A stretch of DNA of 64,000 nucleotides from Austropuccinia psidii (taxonomy: Eukaryota; Basidiomycota; Pucciniomycetes; Pucciniales; Sphaerophragmiaceae): NCBI GenBank assembly GCA_023105745.1, contig JALGQZ010000001.1, positions 52,017,662 through 52,081,661 on the forward strand, written 5' to 3'. Below the pieces are notes generated by a model. The model worked only from the letters and a program-made list of their open reading frames with translations, had not been told where the DNA came from and ran no database searches. The position numbers were made by a program, and so were the translations under genes. The stretch's first letter is position 1. Each line of letters begins with the position of its first letter. Positions 23,601 to 35,880 of the stretch are shown here, in pieces.

Positions 23601-24299
23601 CCCTCGGGCTGAATTTGCCTATAATAATGCAGAACATTCATTAACAAAGCAATCACCTTTTTTACCAATTATGGAAGAAATCCAAGCTTTGACTCAATCC
23701 ATATTTCTCAAGACTCGCCTGCTGGAATGTTATCAACAAAACTCCAATCAGTACAGCAAGTTGTCAAAGAAGAGTTAGAGTCAGCAATAAGGAGATTAAA
23801 GAAGTATGCAGATGGAAATAGGACAATTCCACCTGATTTCCAACCTGGGGATAAGGTATGGCTAGCTTCCAAGAACATCAAGACAGCAAGACCCACCAAG
23901 AAGTTATCAGAAAGATGGCTGGGAGCTTTTGAATTTCTGAAGAAGATTGGCAGCCATGCATATCACCTCAAGTTGCCTCAGCAATGGAAGTCAGTTCACC
24001 CTGTCTTTCATGTGTCTTTATTAGAACCAGTGAAGAAATCAACTATCTCAAATCAACATCAATTGCCACCACCACCAGTAATAGTGGAAGAGCAAGAAGA
24101 ATGTGAAGTGGCTCAGGTTCTGGACTTAAAACTCAAAAGTGGTAAATTATGGTATCTTGTAGAGTGGAAAGGATTCAGTGAGGACCTAGAAAGAACAACT
24201 CGGGAACAAGCTTCAAACCCTACCAACTAACCAGACCTTAACAAGTATTTCCATTCATTGTATTCAGAAAAGCCTGGCCCAATTACCTCAAGAGTTTGA
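20651..24299 (+). pseudogene. pol: E1 pol: protease, RT, RNase H, integrase, chromodomain
   Basis: Protease near 20800 reads LIDSDAANSF where D-S-G-A is expected: the Gly is lost. RT from about 21490 ([39 protein letters not shown]); catalytic box reads YLDG instead of YVDD. A TGA replaces an Arg codon at 21688, and TAG at 22165. RNase H ETDASDYALGAVLSQ at 22417. Integrase: zinc region HDSPLAGH..CQQC (23027-23150), core Asp in LSMDSIT and SDRG present, but the Glu of DGQTERVNQ is Gln (DGQTQKVNQ, 23512), so the D,D,E triad is broken. Chromodomain LWYLVEWKGFSEDLERT (about 24150). Frameshifts near 21350, 22290, 22800 and 23740. Ends TGA 24297-24299 after a stop at 24228. Inactive copy. Confidence 0.85.
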
Positions 24300-24344
24300 T
24301 TTCATGGTTCTTGGTAGGGATTGAATTTTATGAAAGTAAGTTCC

Positions 24345-25945
24345 TGTCACAACCATGAAGAATGACCCTCCACCATTGGTGTTGCGGCAATTCCAATCTG
24401 GGACCAAGTTGGGGGCCAATTTGCCACACCATATCTTTATGGCCAATTTGGCCCCTTACGGTGCTCTATGGCATTTTTGGCCATGTCACCATTCCCTGGC
24501 CTCCTATGGCCCCAACCATCATTTACAGCCTCAGGCCATATCCTGCCATCATTGGCCTCCCTGGGCAATTTCCATATCCTCAACCCCCAGGTCTCTATCT
24601 TTGTTTTGGGCCTGGGGGGGTCTCTTTGTCTCCTAGCCCTCATCATGGGCTCTGGGCCAACCCTTATCATTAGGGGGTCCCTGGCCTAAATGGCCTTTTG
24701 GGGCCATTTAGGCCCCCTACAGCCTCTATGGTCTGTGGGCCATTTAGGCCCCTTTTGGCCTAATCCAATGAGGCCAAAGGGGAAAATCCATCAGCCACCA
24801 AGGCCAGGTGGGTCCCAAATCCCATCAAACCCCAAAATGGTCATAAGACCTTCAGGACCCATTTTGGCCCGGAATCACTATGGACCATCGTTTCAGCCCA
24901 TGGCCTCTGGAACCACCAGAGGCCACCAGATCTGCTCATTTCAATCTTCCCCTCACCTTAAGGGGAATTCTTCCACTCCTTCATGCACCCCGTACTCAAG
25001 GTTGCAGGAGTGGTGCATATATGGTATTATATACCATTATGCACCATTTTTGCTCAGCAATTCAATGGTGACGTTTTCAGGACCCAATTCCACCTTTCCA
25101 AATCAAGGTCCCAAAATTCAATGCCCATTTTGAAGGAGGATTTCTTAACTCATCAGTCTGGCAATCCATGGCAGCAATCAGAAGACCATTCAAGGATCCC
25201 AACCACCTAGCCCTGCAGGAGTTGGGTTGGAAACTTCATTCAGGATTATTCTAAGGGCCATTCACAGAGGTTATTCATAATTTCAATCAGTTGTCAAGGC
25301 ATCAAGTATTTCAATACTCCTTGGACAACTCAATTGGTCCATACAGCCGTCAATCCATCAACCTGTATGTACTTGGCCCAATTGGGCCAATTCATATTGC
25401 ACTGTGGGAATTCAATCACCCAGTTCAAATTTCAAGAGGGCCAGAGCTGTATTGACCCAATTGAGACAATACAGCCGGTGACTCACCTTGCAGGATCAGT
25501 CTTTCAACTTTTCACATATACTGGCCACTTTTCAGAACCTGGGGACTTTTTCCCCAGTTAATTAATATATTGGATTTATTTTTAACTTTATTTTCTCTTA
25601 CATTATTAAATTTAATACTGATAATCTTAAGTCAGTAATTCAGCACCCTTTCTCTTTTCTTCCTTGCCTGTCAGTGGATATTGGTGGTCATATCCGTTAC
25701 TAATTCCATTTCCTTTTCTGGCAGGTTGAAACAGTGAATTGAGGATTCACTTGGTTGGCTTCTTTTATTATCTTTGGCCTTTGCATTCTTATCTTTTCTT
25801 TTATATTTGGCATACTTGTCTTTTCCCTTTCTTCTTCTTTAAAGAAATTAATCTTTATTATTCCTTATATCTTTTGGAGCCCTCCAAGTGAGCTCTTGAT
25901 TCCTGCGTGCCAGGCCCTCTTGCTTCCATAATAGCCCCTGTGACA
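24345..25945 (+). mobile_element. E2 5' LTR (family A), 1601 bp
   Basis: TGTCACAACC...GCCCCTGTGACA. The first 550 bases are packed with GGCC/TGGCC words in otherwise AT-rich surroundings; then a CTGTA/TACAG block, CACATATAC (about 25513), hairpin and pyrimidine-rich end. The open frames here (24355-24690) are composition artefacts. Confidence 0.9.
25539..25569 (+). promoter_or_regulatory. E2 LTR hairpin and self-primer sequence
   Basis: Stem CTGGGG/CCCCAG (25539-25557) overlaps AGTTAATTAATATA (25556-25569), the exact 14-base reverse complement of 25947-25960 immediately after the LTR. The 3' LTR carries the same block. Proposed 5' end of the transcript. Confidence 0.55.
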
Positions 25946-25946
25946 T

Positions 25947-25960
25947 TATATTAATTAACT
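25947..25960 (+). promoter_or_regulatory. E2 candidate self-priming site
   Basis: TATATTAATTAACT begins one base after the LTR end, same offset as in E1, and pairs over 14 bases with 25556-25569. Confidence 0.55.
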
Positions 25961-26717
25961 CATAATTCCTCTTCTTTTCATTAATTCTTATATTTTTAAT
26001 TCATTCATTTCACTTCATCAAAATTATGACTCTTTAACGTTTTATAATCCTATTATTCATTGTCACCTCTCAATTTTCTCTCATTCATTTCCTCATTCTA
26101 AAAATTGAAAGCTGACCCCAATTTTATCTTTTGTTTCTCTTTTTTAAAATCTTATCTCATTCTCATTTTCATTCAATTCATCAAATCCTTCATATTAAGG
26201 CCTCATTATTGAAATTCAAATTGATCTTTATTATCATTCAGACACCTCTTCACATCAAGCTTCACATTTGATCTGTTCTTCAAGAATTTTGATTTTTCAA
26301 TAAGATTTCACTTGATTTTTGATTTTGACTGATTGATTTGACATAGATTGACATTGACTTCAACATAATTGATTGACCTGAAGATTTTTTGATTTTGCTG
26401 ATTTTTCACATCGAGAATCTTGACATAGACCGATTTGCTTCAAGAATTCATTTTGATTGACTGATTTTCTGCAAGATTTCCATTTTGAATTGATTTGAAA
26501 TTGATTTTGATTGATTTGACGTATTTGATTCATTGACTTCAAGTTCTCATTTGATATTCAATTGATTGATTTACCTGAAGATCTCATATGATTCATTGAT
26601 TATTGACTTTTCCCTCAAGATTTGATTTGATTTGATCTTCAAGACTATTTTGATTTTGCCTCAAGTTATTTGTTCAAATTTTGATTATTTTCATTCAAAA
26701 TTTATTTTATTTCAATC

Positions 26718-28024
26718 ATGCCACTCCAACATTAACCTCCTGCAAGACAAACAAGATCTCAGGCCCAAACTCAAGCTGTTCTCACTCCAACCCCAAGGGC
26801 TCCTCTTGATGGTACCCCAGCAGTTCCTCAACTGAGGACCAAATTGGACAGAGGACCCATTTTGGAGGGAGCAGAACCATCCAGGAAGGAAGGAAGAGTG
26901 CCAAGAAGATCAAATTGTTTTTCAGGAGTAGTTGGCAGTTTTCCAGGCATATCAAGAACCACCTTTAGAGGTCCAGGTGAAGATGGTGAAGAGGAGGAGA
27001 AGAATTCTGTGGAAGAAGAAGAGTCTGATGGCACTGCGGCTGCTCCTGCTCCTGTGGGAGCATCTGAAGGCACCAGAGGACCAACTCTAGCCCAGTCTGA
27101 TCAGCCTGTCTCTTACTAGACTGAAACATCCTTATTGGCCATCATGCAGCAAATGACCCAGATTATGGCCAATCTTCTGAAGTTTCCAGACCACCAGCCT
27201 TCAAGACTCCATCTATGAAGGCACCAGAATGTTTTGATGGGACTCAAACCTTCAAAGTCAGAAGTTTCATCCAGTCTTGTCAGCTTATTTTTCATAATGA
27301 GCTGGCAAATTTCTCTCAAGACAGAAAGAAAGTTCTTTATGCCACTTCATTTTTAATTGGCAGGGCTGCAAAATGGATTGAGCCTTATCTTTCCAATCTC
27401 AATAATCAAGACTCAAGTTATCTTTTCAATTCTTGGCCATTGTTTGAATCCCAACTCTTCACTCTATTTGGGAACCCAAATAAAGTTAGAAAAGCTGAAG
27501 CAGAGTTGGATGGCTTTAGAATGAAAGAAGGTGGGAATGTTGCCTTATACATTGCCGATTTCAGGAGTTTGGGTTCAAGAATTGGATATTGGGGTGAAAG
27601 GGCTCTCATTCATAATTTCAGGAAGGGTTTGGCCTCCAGGATCCTGGATCAATTTGCCTTCCATCCTTCAAATATTGATTCTCTTCAAGACTTAATGGAC
27701 ATCAGCCTGGAAATTGATACCAGGTACAATGAGAGGCAAAAGGAGAAGAAGCCTGAAGCCTCAAAGTCAAACTATTCTCATCATTAAAATTCTTCAATCT
27801 CAAGTCACAAGTAGAAGAATTTTCACTCTCAAAAGCGGGACAAGCCCCATTCATCCTTGTTGAATAAGGACTTCAAGCTGAATGGTTCTGAAAAAGAAAG
27901 AAGAATCAAGGAGGGCTTGTGTATATATTGTGGTGGGAAGCATAGTCCTGAGTCCTGTGTCAAAAGGCCTCAAAACAAGCTTACCCAACCGTCAGGAAGT
28001 TTTCCCAGCCAGGGAAAAGCCTGA
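26718..28024 (+). pseudogene. gag: E2 gag
   Basis: ATG 26718 (MPLQH, then a TAA where E1 has Ser). Pro/Ser/Glu-rich N-terminal part to about 27115, TAG at 27117, frameshift near 27180, then capsid (MKAPECFDGTQTFKVRSFIQ from 27215; LFESQLFTLFGNPNKV). Stops at 27785 and 27812. Zinc knuckle CIYCGGKHSPESC (CX2CX3HX4C). Ends TGA 28022-28024 after the slippery heptamer. Confidence 0.85.
28012..28018 (+). promoter_or_regulatory. Gag-pol -1 slippery heptamer GGGAAAA (E2)
   Basis: Gag frame CAG GGA AAA GCC TGA; the -1 frame runs GGG AAA AGC CTG AGT GAA GAT into pol. Same arrangement as 20651-20657. Confidence 0.65.
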
Positions 28025-31000
28025 GTGAAGATCATCTTGTGTTCAATGGTCTTCACTGTTTTCCATCCAGAGAACAATTGTGCATTCTGAATACTGGTGT
28101 CAAGAATTCTCTTAAATTCTTTGTTTTTTCTTCTCTTTCTGATGTTTTTACAGTATTCTCATTGATTATGGTGCTACACACCCATTTATTGCAAAGCAGT
28201 TTGTTCACAAGTACTCATTTACTATGTCAGAACTTCCAGAGAATATTCCTCTTATTATCTTGGACTCCTCTGAGTCCCCTTCCTTATTTGTTACTCACCA
28301 TACTAAATATATGGTTGAGCTCCCTTCCTTCCCAAGCTTTGAATGGGACTTTTTAGTCATTGATACTCCCAAGGGAGGAGACCTCATATTGGGCTTTGAC
28401 TTTCTAAATAATTTTAATCCTTATATTGATTGGAGGCAAGCCTGATCACCTTTAATGCTGATCATAAGGACTATTCTGATCCTTCTAATTCTTTCCGTAA
28501 TGACTTTTCTTCTGCCAAATCATGTGCAGCTCCGGTTGGTGATTCTAGAACACCATCATTTCCATCTTCTGTCCATATTCCTTCCATAAATTCCCCTCAG
28601 TCATTACCATTATCTCAAGATGAAGTCTTCAAAGAGATTCAAGATGTTGGAGAAGATAATTCTGTATCTTCACTTCATCTCTTCTTTGGGAATATGGACC
28701 TTCCTCCTTCATCTTATCATGACTCCCTGGAGGAGTTGTGGGATGAAGGGGAAGAGCCAGAAGAAGTAGAAACCATGATGAAGGTTGTTCCTTCTACTTA
28801 TCACCAATATTTGGATTTATTCTCCAAGGTGAAAGCAGAGAAACTTCCTCCTCACTGCACCTGTGATCATCATATCAAGCTGGAGGGGTCTCTACCTCCA
28901 CTTGGGGTGATCTACTCTTTATCCAAACAAGAGTTAGATACACTCAGGGCCTAAATTTCAGAGAATGTAGAGAAAGGTTTCATCCGGCCAAGCTCCTCTT
29001 CAACAGGAGCACCTGTCCTCTTTGTCAAAAAGAAAGATGGTGGCCTCCATTTGTGTGTTGATTACCGCAAACTCAATGCTGTCACTAGGAAGAACAAGTA
29101 TCCTGTTCCTCCTATGAATCAGCTTCTCAATGTTATCAATGGTTCTTCTATCTTCTTCAAGATGGATTTGTTTGGTGCATATAACCTGCCCAGAATCAAG
29201 GAGGGTGATGAACATTTGACATGCTTCAGAGCTAAATATGGCAGTTTTGAGTACTTGGTTATGCCATTTGGGCTCGCCAATGCTCCTGCCTCTTTTCAGA
29301 ATCTTGTCAATGATATTTTCCAAGACCTGCTTGATGTTTATGTTGTGGTTTATGTGGATGACATCATGGTCTTTTCCAAATCTGAGGAAGAACATGTCAC
29401 TCATGTGTCCACTGTTCTTTCCAGACTCAGAGCCAATAACCTTTTTGCTAAGGCTTTAAAGTGCCTATTTCATGTCTCTAGTGTAGAATATTTTGGTTAT
29501 TGTGTTTCTTCTGAAGGCCTCAAGATGGACCAAACAAAGGTCCAGCAGATTCTCAATTGGCCACATTCAAGAAACCTCAAGGTTCTTCAATCTTTCCTTG
29601 GCTTCACCAACTTCTACCGCCATTTCATCAGGAATTATTCAAAGAAGATCAGTTCACTTACCAGTTTCCTCAAGAAAGATTCCTGTTTCCCCCTCAATGA
29701 GGAAGCTCTCATTCAGGTTCACCAACTCAAAGAGGCTTTCACCACAACTTCAATCCTTCTCTACACACCATTGTAGAGACTGATGGACCTATTATGCCTT
29801 AGGTGCTGTACTGAGTCAGGTCTCTGACTCAGGAAAACATCCCATTGCATTAGACAGCTGCAAGCCTATCCCAGAAGATCTCAACTATGAGATTCATGAC
29901 AAGGAACTCCTTGGCATAGTATGGGCTCTCAAGCGCTGGAGGGCTTTTCTTCTTTCTCTGTCCTCTACTTTTGAAGTTCTCACCAATTATTCTTCCCTTC
30001 AATACTTCATTTCCTCCAAAGTACTCACTCGCTGGGCTGAATTCCTTTCTGAATTCCATCTCTCAATCACTTACTTCCCTGGCCTCCTGGCTACTCTCTG
30101 GATGCCTTATCATGTTGGGACAACGTCTATCCGGAGAGGGGGGAGGATTTCATCAGCAAGAATACAATGAACTTTCAACAGCTCATCAAGCAGGATGAAG
30201 TCCAACCTTCAAGATATTTTTCAGTCAAGGTGGAATCTTTTTCAAATTTGATTGATTCAATTCAGAAGGCTCTATGGCAAGATTCTCAGTACAGAAGTAT
30301 CCTTCAAGAATTGGGAAAAGGTAAATCCATTCAGGATTATTCTCTTGATTCCTCTTCCCAACTTCTTCTCTTCAAAGATTGGGTGGTGGTCCCAAAGGAC
30401 CCCACAATTCAACTCAGTATTCTTCAAAAACGTCATGACTCTCCTCTAGCTGGACACCCTGGCCAACAGACGACTCTCAAACTTGTCAAGTGGGATTTCA
30501 ACTGGTCCGGCATGACTCCATTCATCAAGGATTATGTCTCATCCTGTCAACAGTGTTCAAGAAACAAGAATATACATGATAAGAAGTTTGGACTCCTCAA
30601 ACCTCTTCCGATTCCAAATGGTCCTTGGATTTGTCTTTCAATGGACTTCATCACTCAACTGCCACTGTCCAACTCATTTGACTCAATCCTTGTCATAGTG
30701 GACAGATTTTCAAAAATGGCAGTTTTGATTCCAGGAATGTCTTCAATCTCTTCACTAGATTTGGCCCATTTATTCATCAAGAATATCTTTTAAAAGCATG
30801 GCCTTCCTTCAAGCATTTTCAGTGATAGAGGTTCCCTTTTTGTTTCTTCCTTTTGGACCAATCTTTGTCAGCAGCTCAAGATTTCAAGACATTTGTACAC
30901 TGCTTACCATCCAGAAACTGATGGACAGACAGAGAGGGTAAATCAGATACTAGAACAGTATATTTGGATGTATTTCAGTTATCATCAAGATGATTGGAAC

Positions 31001-31708
31001 ACCTGGCTCCCTCTGGCTGAATTTGCCTACAATAATTCTGACCACTCTTCAACCAAGCAATTGCCGTTTTTCACTGTTTATGGAAGAGATCCACAATTTG
31101 ACTCAGCTCACATCACTCAAGATACTCCTGCTGGAAAGTTATCAACAAAAGTCCAATCGGTACAGCAAAATGTCAAGAGAGAACTTGAAGTTGCAATAAA
31201 CCAGTTTAAGAGGTATGCAGATAAAAGTAGAGGAAGTCCACCTGTTTTCAATCCTGGTGACATGGTATGACTTTCCTCCAAGAATATCAAATCAACCAGA
31301 CCCACCAAAAAAATGTCTGAAAGATGGTTGGGTCCTTTTCCAATCTTGAATAAAGTAAGTACTCATGCTTATCACCTCAAGCTTCCATCTAAATGGAAAT
31401 CCCTCCACCCAGTCTTCCATATTTCACTCTTGGAACAAGTCAAGGCATCAACAATGCCAAAATTGCATTAAGATCCTCCTCCTCCAATCATCATTGCAGA
31501 AGAAGAGGAATGGGAAGTCTTGCAGATACTGGATTCAAAGCTCAAGAGAAGAAAGCTATGGTATCTGGTCAAATGGAAAGGTTTCAGTCAAGACTCAGAA
31601 AGATCCACTTAGAAACCAGCTGAAAACCCCAATAATTGTCCTGAACTTGTCAAATATTTTCATTCTTTGTACCCTGACAAGCCAGGACCCAATTCTTCAA
31701 AAGCTTGA
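28012..31708 (+). pseudogene. pol: E2 pol: protease, RT, RNase H, integrase, chromodomain
   Basis: Protease near 28170 reads IDYGATHPF (D-Y-G for D-S-G). RT is the best preserved: open from 29051 to about 29776 with [20 protein letters not shown], the catalytic YVDD ([11 protein letters not shown], about 29340) and GFTNFYRHF. RNase H from 29775 is frameshifted (PIALDSCKPIPEDLNYEIHD). Integrase 30400-31270: HDSPLAGHPGQ, CQQC, LSMDFITQLP, SDRGSLF, DGQTERVNQ, so the D,D,E triad is intact, but TAA at 30791 and TGA at about 31268 break it. Chromodomain near 31560 (LWYLVKWKGFSQDSERST then TAG). Ends TGA 31706. Less decayed than E1. Confidence 0.85.
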
Positions 31709-31711
31709 ATT

Positions 31712-32260
31712 TTTATGGTGCTTGGTGGGGAGAGGAATTACCAAAAGTAAGTCCCACTCCTGGTATGCACCTTTAGGGGTATTCTACTCTTTTCTGTTGT
31801 AAGCATCACCTTGGCCACTCTGTGAGCACTTTGCAATTTGGACACAGATCTTCTGGCCTGGCTTTCAACATCAACTCCAATTTATGGCCATTTCCACTTG
31901 GGGCAACTGGACCAGTCCCTTCTTATTATCCTTCCCAAGATATTATCCTTTCAGCACATTCTTTTATCAAAACGTTTCTTATTTATGGCACTTGCGGGAT
32001 TGGTAACTACCAAAAGTAAGTTCCTCTCCTGGTGTCCACTTCCCTGAGGGGTCTACAATATTTCAAAACATCACCTTGGCCACTCTGTGAGCACCTGGCA
32101 TCAAATTCCTTTATCCAGGTCCTTGGCTACTTTCAAAATCAACTGTCAAAATCTGTGATGAAGATTGGACTCTCCCTCAAAATTCATTTTCCTTTTTTAT
32201 TTTCTTTTTCTTTCTTTCTATTTGTTTTTTTAATTTTCCTTCTTTATATCTCCTTAAATT
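31712..32260 (+). repeat. E2 3' region tandem repeat, two units
   Basis: Two units of about 270 bp, recognised by AAAAGTAAGT, CTCCTGGT.TGCAC-like, GGGGT.TTCTAC and CATCACCTTGGCCACTCTGTG (31788 and 32069). E1 has two homologous units (from 24305/34069 and from 34335/35881). Non-coding; role unknown. Confidence 0.75.
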
Positions 32261-32507
32261 TCTTTTCTTATAAGTCTTAATGCCAAAATCTTTACACCAA
32301 AATCATGTCTTCAACATTTTCAAGCCAAATGTCAAGAGAAGACCAAGTCAACCTCAATTCATATGCTAACACTTTTATCAGCTCAAAATTTATCTTTTCA
32401 ATATTCAAATACCTCTGGAATCCCTACGTCAAATCTGTCTAAACAGCCTCAACAGGATTCTACCTTATCTTGGTGCTCAGGAGCTCACCATTCAAGGTAG
32501 GGGGTAC
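32261..32507 (+). other. E2 3' end with polypurine tract
   Basis: Non-coding sequence ending TTCAAGGTAGGGGGTAC (32491-32507) just before the 3' LTR. The G-rich run is a plausible plus-strand primer, matching CAAGAGGGGGATAC before the E1 3' LTR. Confidence 0.65.
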
Positions 32508-34068
32508 TGTCACAACCACAAAGAATGACCCTCCACCATTGGTGTTGCAGCAATTCCAACCTGGGACCAAGTTGGGGGCCAATTGGCTACACCATATCTT
32601 TATGGCCAATTTGACCCCTTCTGGTGCTCTATGGAATTTTTGGCCATGTCACCATTCCCTGGCCTCAGGCCATATCCTGCCATCATTGGCCTCCCTGGCC
32701 AATTTCCATATCCTCAACCCCCAGGCCTCTATCTTTGTTTTGGGCCTGGGGGGATCTTTTTGTCTCCTTGCCAACCCTTTTCATTAGGAGGTCACTGGCC
32801 TAAATGTCCTTTTTGGGCCATTTAGGCCCCCTACAGCCTCTACAATCTGTGGGCCGTAATCACAGTCCACAGTACATGGGCCATTTAGGCCCCTTTTGGC
32901 CTAATCCAATGAGGCCCAAAGGGGCAACCCATCAACCCCTAAGGCCAGATGGATCCCAAATCACAATTGGGCCCACCTGAGCCAGTCTTGGCCCCAAAAT
33001 TGTCATAAGACCTTCAGAACCCATTTTGGCCCAGAATCACTATGGACCATTGTTTCAGCCCATGGCCTCTGGAACCACCAGAGGCCACCAGATCTGCTCA
33101 GTTCAATATTCCCCTCACCTTAAGGGGAATTCTTACACTCCTCCATGCACCCCGTACTCAAGGTTGCAGGAGTGGTGCATATATGGTATTATATACCATT
33201 ATGCACCATTTTTGCTCAGCAATTCAATGGTGACGTTTTCAGGACCCAATTCCACCTTTCCAAATCAAGGTCCCAAAATTCAATGCCCATTTTGAAGGAG
33301 GATTTCTTAACTCATCAGTCTGGCAATCCATGGCAGCAATCAGAAGACCATTCAAGGATCCCAACCACCTAGCCCTGCAGGAGTTGGGTTGGCAACTTTA
33401 TTCAGGATTATTCTAAGGGCCATTCTCAGAGGTTATTCATAATTTCAATCAGTTGTCAAGGCATCAAGTATTTCAATACTCCTTGGACAACTCAATTGGT
33501 CCATACAGCCATCAATCCATCAACCTGTATGTACTTGGCCCAATTGGGCCAATTCATATTCCACTGTGGGAATTCAATCACACAGCTCAAATTTCAAGAG
33601 GGTCAGAGCTGTATTGACCCAATTGAGACAATACAGCCGGTGACTCACCTTGCAGGATCAGTCTTTCAACTTTTCACATATACTGGCCACCTTTCAGCAC
33701 CTGGGGACTTTTTCCCCAGCTAATTAATATATTGGATTTATTTTTATCTTTATTTTATTTTACATTATTAAATTTAATACTAATAATCTTAAGTCAGTCA
33801 TTCAGCACCCTTTCTCTTTTCTTTCTCGCCTGTCAGTGGATATTGGTATTCATATCCTTTACTAATTCAATTTCCTTTTCTGGCAGGTTGAAACAGTGAA
33901 TTGAGGATTAACTTGGTTGGCTTCTTGGCCTTTGGATTCTTTTTCTATCTTTGTCCTTTGGCTTCTTATCTTTTCTTTTATCTTTGGCATACTTGTCTTT
34001 TCCCTTTCTTCTTCTTTAAAGAAATTAATCTTTATTATTCCTTATATCTTTTGGAGCCCTCCAAGTGA
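32508..34068 (+). mobile_element. E2 3' LTR, 3' end deleted
   Basis: Aligns with 24345-25892; GCCCTCCAAGTGA is followed directly by GTTCCTCTCCTGG of E1 instead of the remaining LTR. It also has internal deletions (for example about 30 bases after CCATTCCCTGGCC). Confidence 0.85.
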
Positions 34069-34374
34069 GTTCCTCTCCTGGCATGCACCATTAAGGGGGT
34101 ATTCTACCCAAATGTTGTTGTAAGCATCACCTTGGCCACTTTGTGAGCACTTGTCAATTCTTTGGACAGATTCAGAAGGCCTTCCAACATCAATACCCTC
34201 AAATGTGGACCTTTCATCAAGATATTGCCAAATTCCTTTTTCTTTTCATTTCATCCTTTTCCAATTTATGCCAATCATCATTATTCAAGACATTCCTTCC
34301 TTTAAAGTCAATTATGGAAACACTATCTGTTTTATGGTGCTTGGTGGGGAGTGGGAATTATGAAAGTAAGTTAC
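34069..34374 (+). other. E1 3' region resumes (repeat unit 1)
   Basis: Begins GTTCCTCTCCTGGCATGCACC, contains CATCACCTTGGCCACTTTGTG and ends AAAGTAAGTTAC, the start of the second unit. Non-coding. Confidence 0.75.
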
Positions 34375-35880
34375 TGTCAGGGTGAGTCTATATAGTAGCT
34401 ATAAAATGTAAATACAAGCTAGTATTATGACTGTGACACGTCAAAAAACAAATAAATTTAATTCTTCAGGTCCTACTGCTACATGGTAACAGTGGTGATG
34501 AGTCTGTTGAGGACCTGGGTTGCAACACTCTAATATCTTTGACTGTAAAGAAGTACTACAATAATTATGCTCTAATTATATCTTTAATAATTCTAAGGAC
34601 ACTACTGATGGATAACAGCTCTGTCACATAAGAATATGGGTAAATAAGATAAGATATGATGGGTTTTCAAGGAAAAAACCCTTCTTTTTATATCTTTCAA
34701 GACTGTCAAGAGTTATTAACTCTTCACACGTCAGAGGAGTGAAAATTCTCACTCCAATGATCAATCTGTGGTTCTGGATCCTCAATTCTGACGTCAATAG
34801 AGGCAGAATTGTGGTTTTGGAACCACAAATGATCATTCTAGATCAATACAGGGTGAAAAAACTTTTCACCTGCCATGTCAGCACTTGGATGACATTGTTC
34901 TAGTGTCTGTATGATCAGTAATAATGATTTTAGAGAGGTTATATCTTCCTAAGTCTATTATTTTAAGTATGAGAGCAATACTGTTTGATACAAGTTTGAT
35001 ACAGTCATGTATTGCTAGAAAAACCTTCCAGTCAAGATATCTCAGTCAGTTCTTGAGATATCAAGAAACCAAGAGCACAGAATTGAAGGGCTTAATGAGC
35101 TCTTCAATTTGGTATGCTTCATGCTTACCCTTCTTTAAAATAGCAAAAGTTATAAGGGTTTTAAGTTTTTGGATGTATTTTTGTACATCAGTATGAGGCT
35201 TCAAAAACTTCCATACCAGATATCTTCTTCAATTTGGAAGATATCTGTATTCTTATGATAAAGTCTTGTAGGGCTTGATTAGCTCTACAGTTTGGTATAT
35301 TACTCTTTACAGTTGTATGAGTGTATGCCAAAGATACAGGGGTTTGTTTATATTGTTGTTTTTCAGAATATCTGTATTTTGGTTGTTAAACCTTTGGACC
35401 AAGATCCCTCAGTCAATTTTAGAGATCCAGAGGTCTAAGGTGTCTCAGATTAAAGCTCTTGTTTAGATCTTTAATTTGGTTGTACTTTTGTACAGTTTTT
35501 GTACAAGCCCTCTTTGACTTTCAGGGGGGTCTTGGTTTTAAAATAAAGGTCATATGGTATCTCCAGTTGTGGTGGTGTTACAGCAACATGGATGATACCA
35601 TTGTGTAGCTCTCTATGTGAGCTTTAAGAAAATATCATTTTGGTATAGAATAGCTTAAATATGCATAAGTTAGATGAGAGGTGAAAATAAGGGTTTTGAC
35701 TTGTTTATTTTCCTCTAGGTTTCCTTATTCTGTTTGGATAAGGTTGGTGTTTAATTTAAGAGGATTTTTTTCCTCTTATTTATTACCTGTATTGACTATG
35801 TTTGTTCAATACTTTTCATACCATTATTTATGGTATTTTGGATGTCATGCTAGTGCCCTGTTTTGAGTCACAGGCTGACA
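34375..35880 (-). mobile_element. Solo LTR, family D, with target duplication
   Basis: 1506 bp, on plus TGTCAGGGTGAGTC...GAGTCACAGGCTGACA. GTTAC precedes (34370-34374) and follows (35881-35885). Same ends as 61164-62584, the 3' LTR of minus-strand element M2, which sets the orientation as minus. No internal genes, so formed by LTR-LTR recombination. Confidence 0.9.

Larger units (their letters stand above)
24345..34068 (+). mobile_element. E2: Ty3/gypsy chromovirus nested in E1
   Basis: Inserted in the E1 3' region. 5' LTR 24345-25945, internal 25946-32507, 3' LTR 32508-34068 lacking the last 53 or so bases of the LTR. Left flank GTTCC (24340-24344) recurs at 34069-34073. Protein wording is close to E1 but LTRs differ (family A versus B). 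E2 has no antisense ORF between pol and 3' LTR. Confidence 0.9.

Noticed and set aside
24355..24690. Several overlapping open frames on both strands in the family A LTR
   Set aside because: They occur because the GGCC-rich block lacks stop codons in several frames; none is conserved in frame between the LTR copies.
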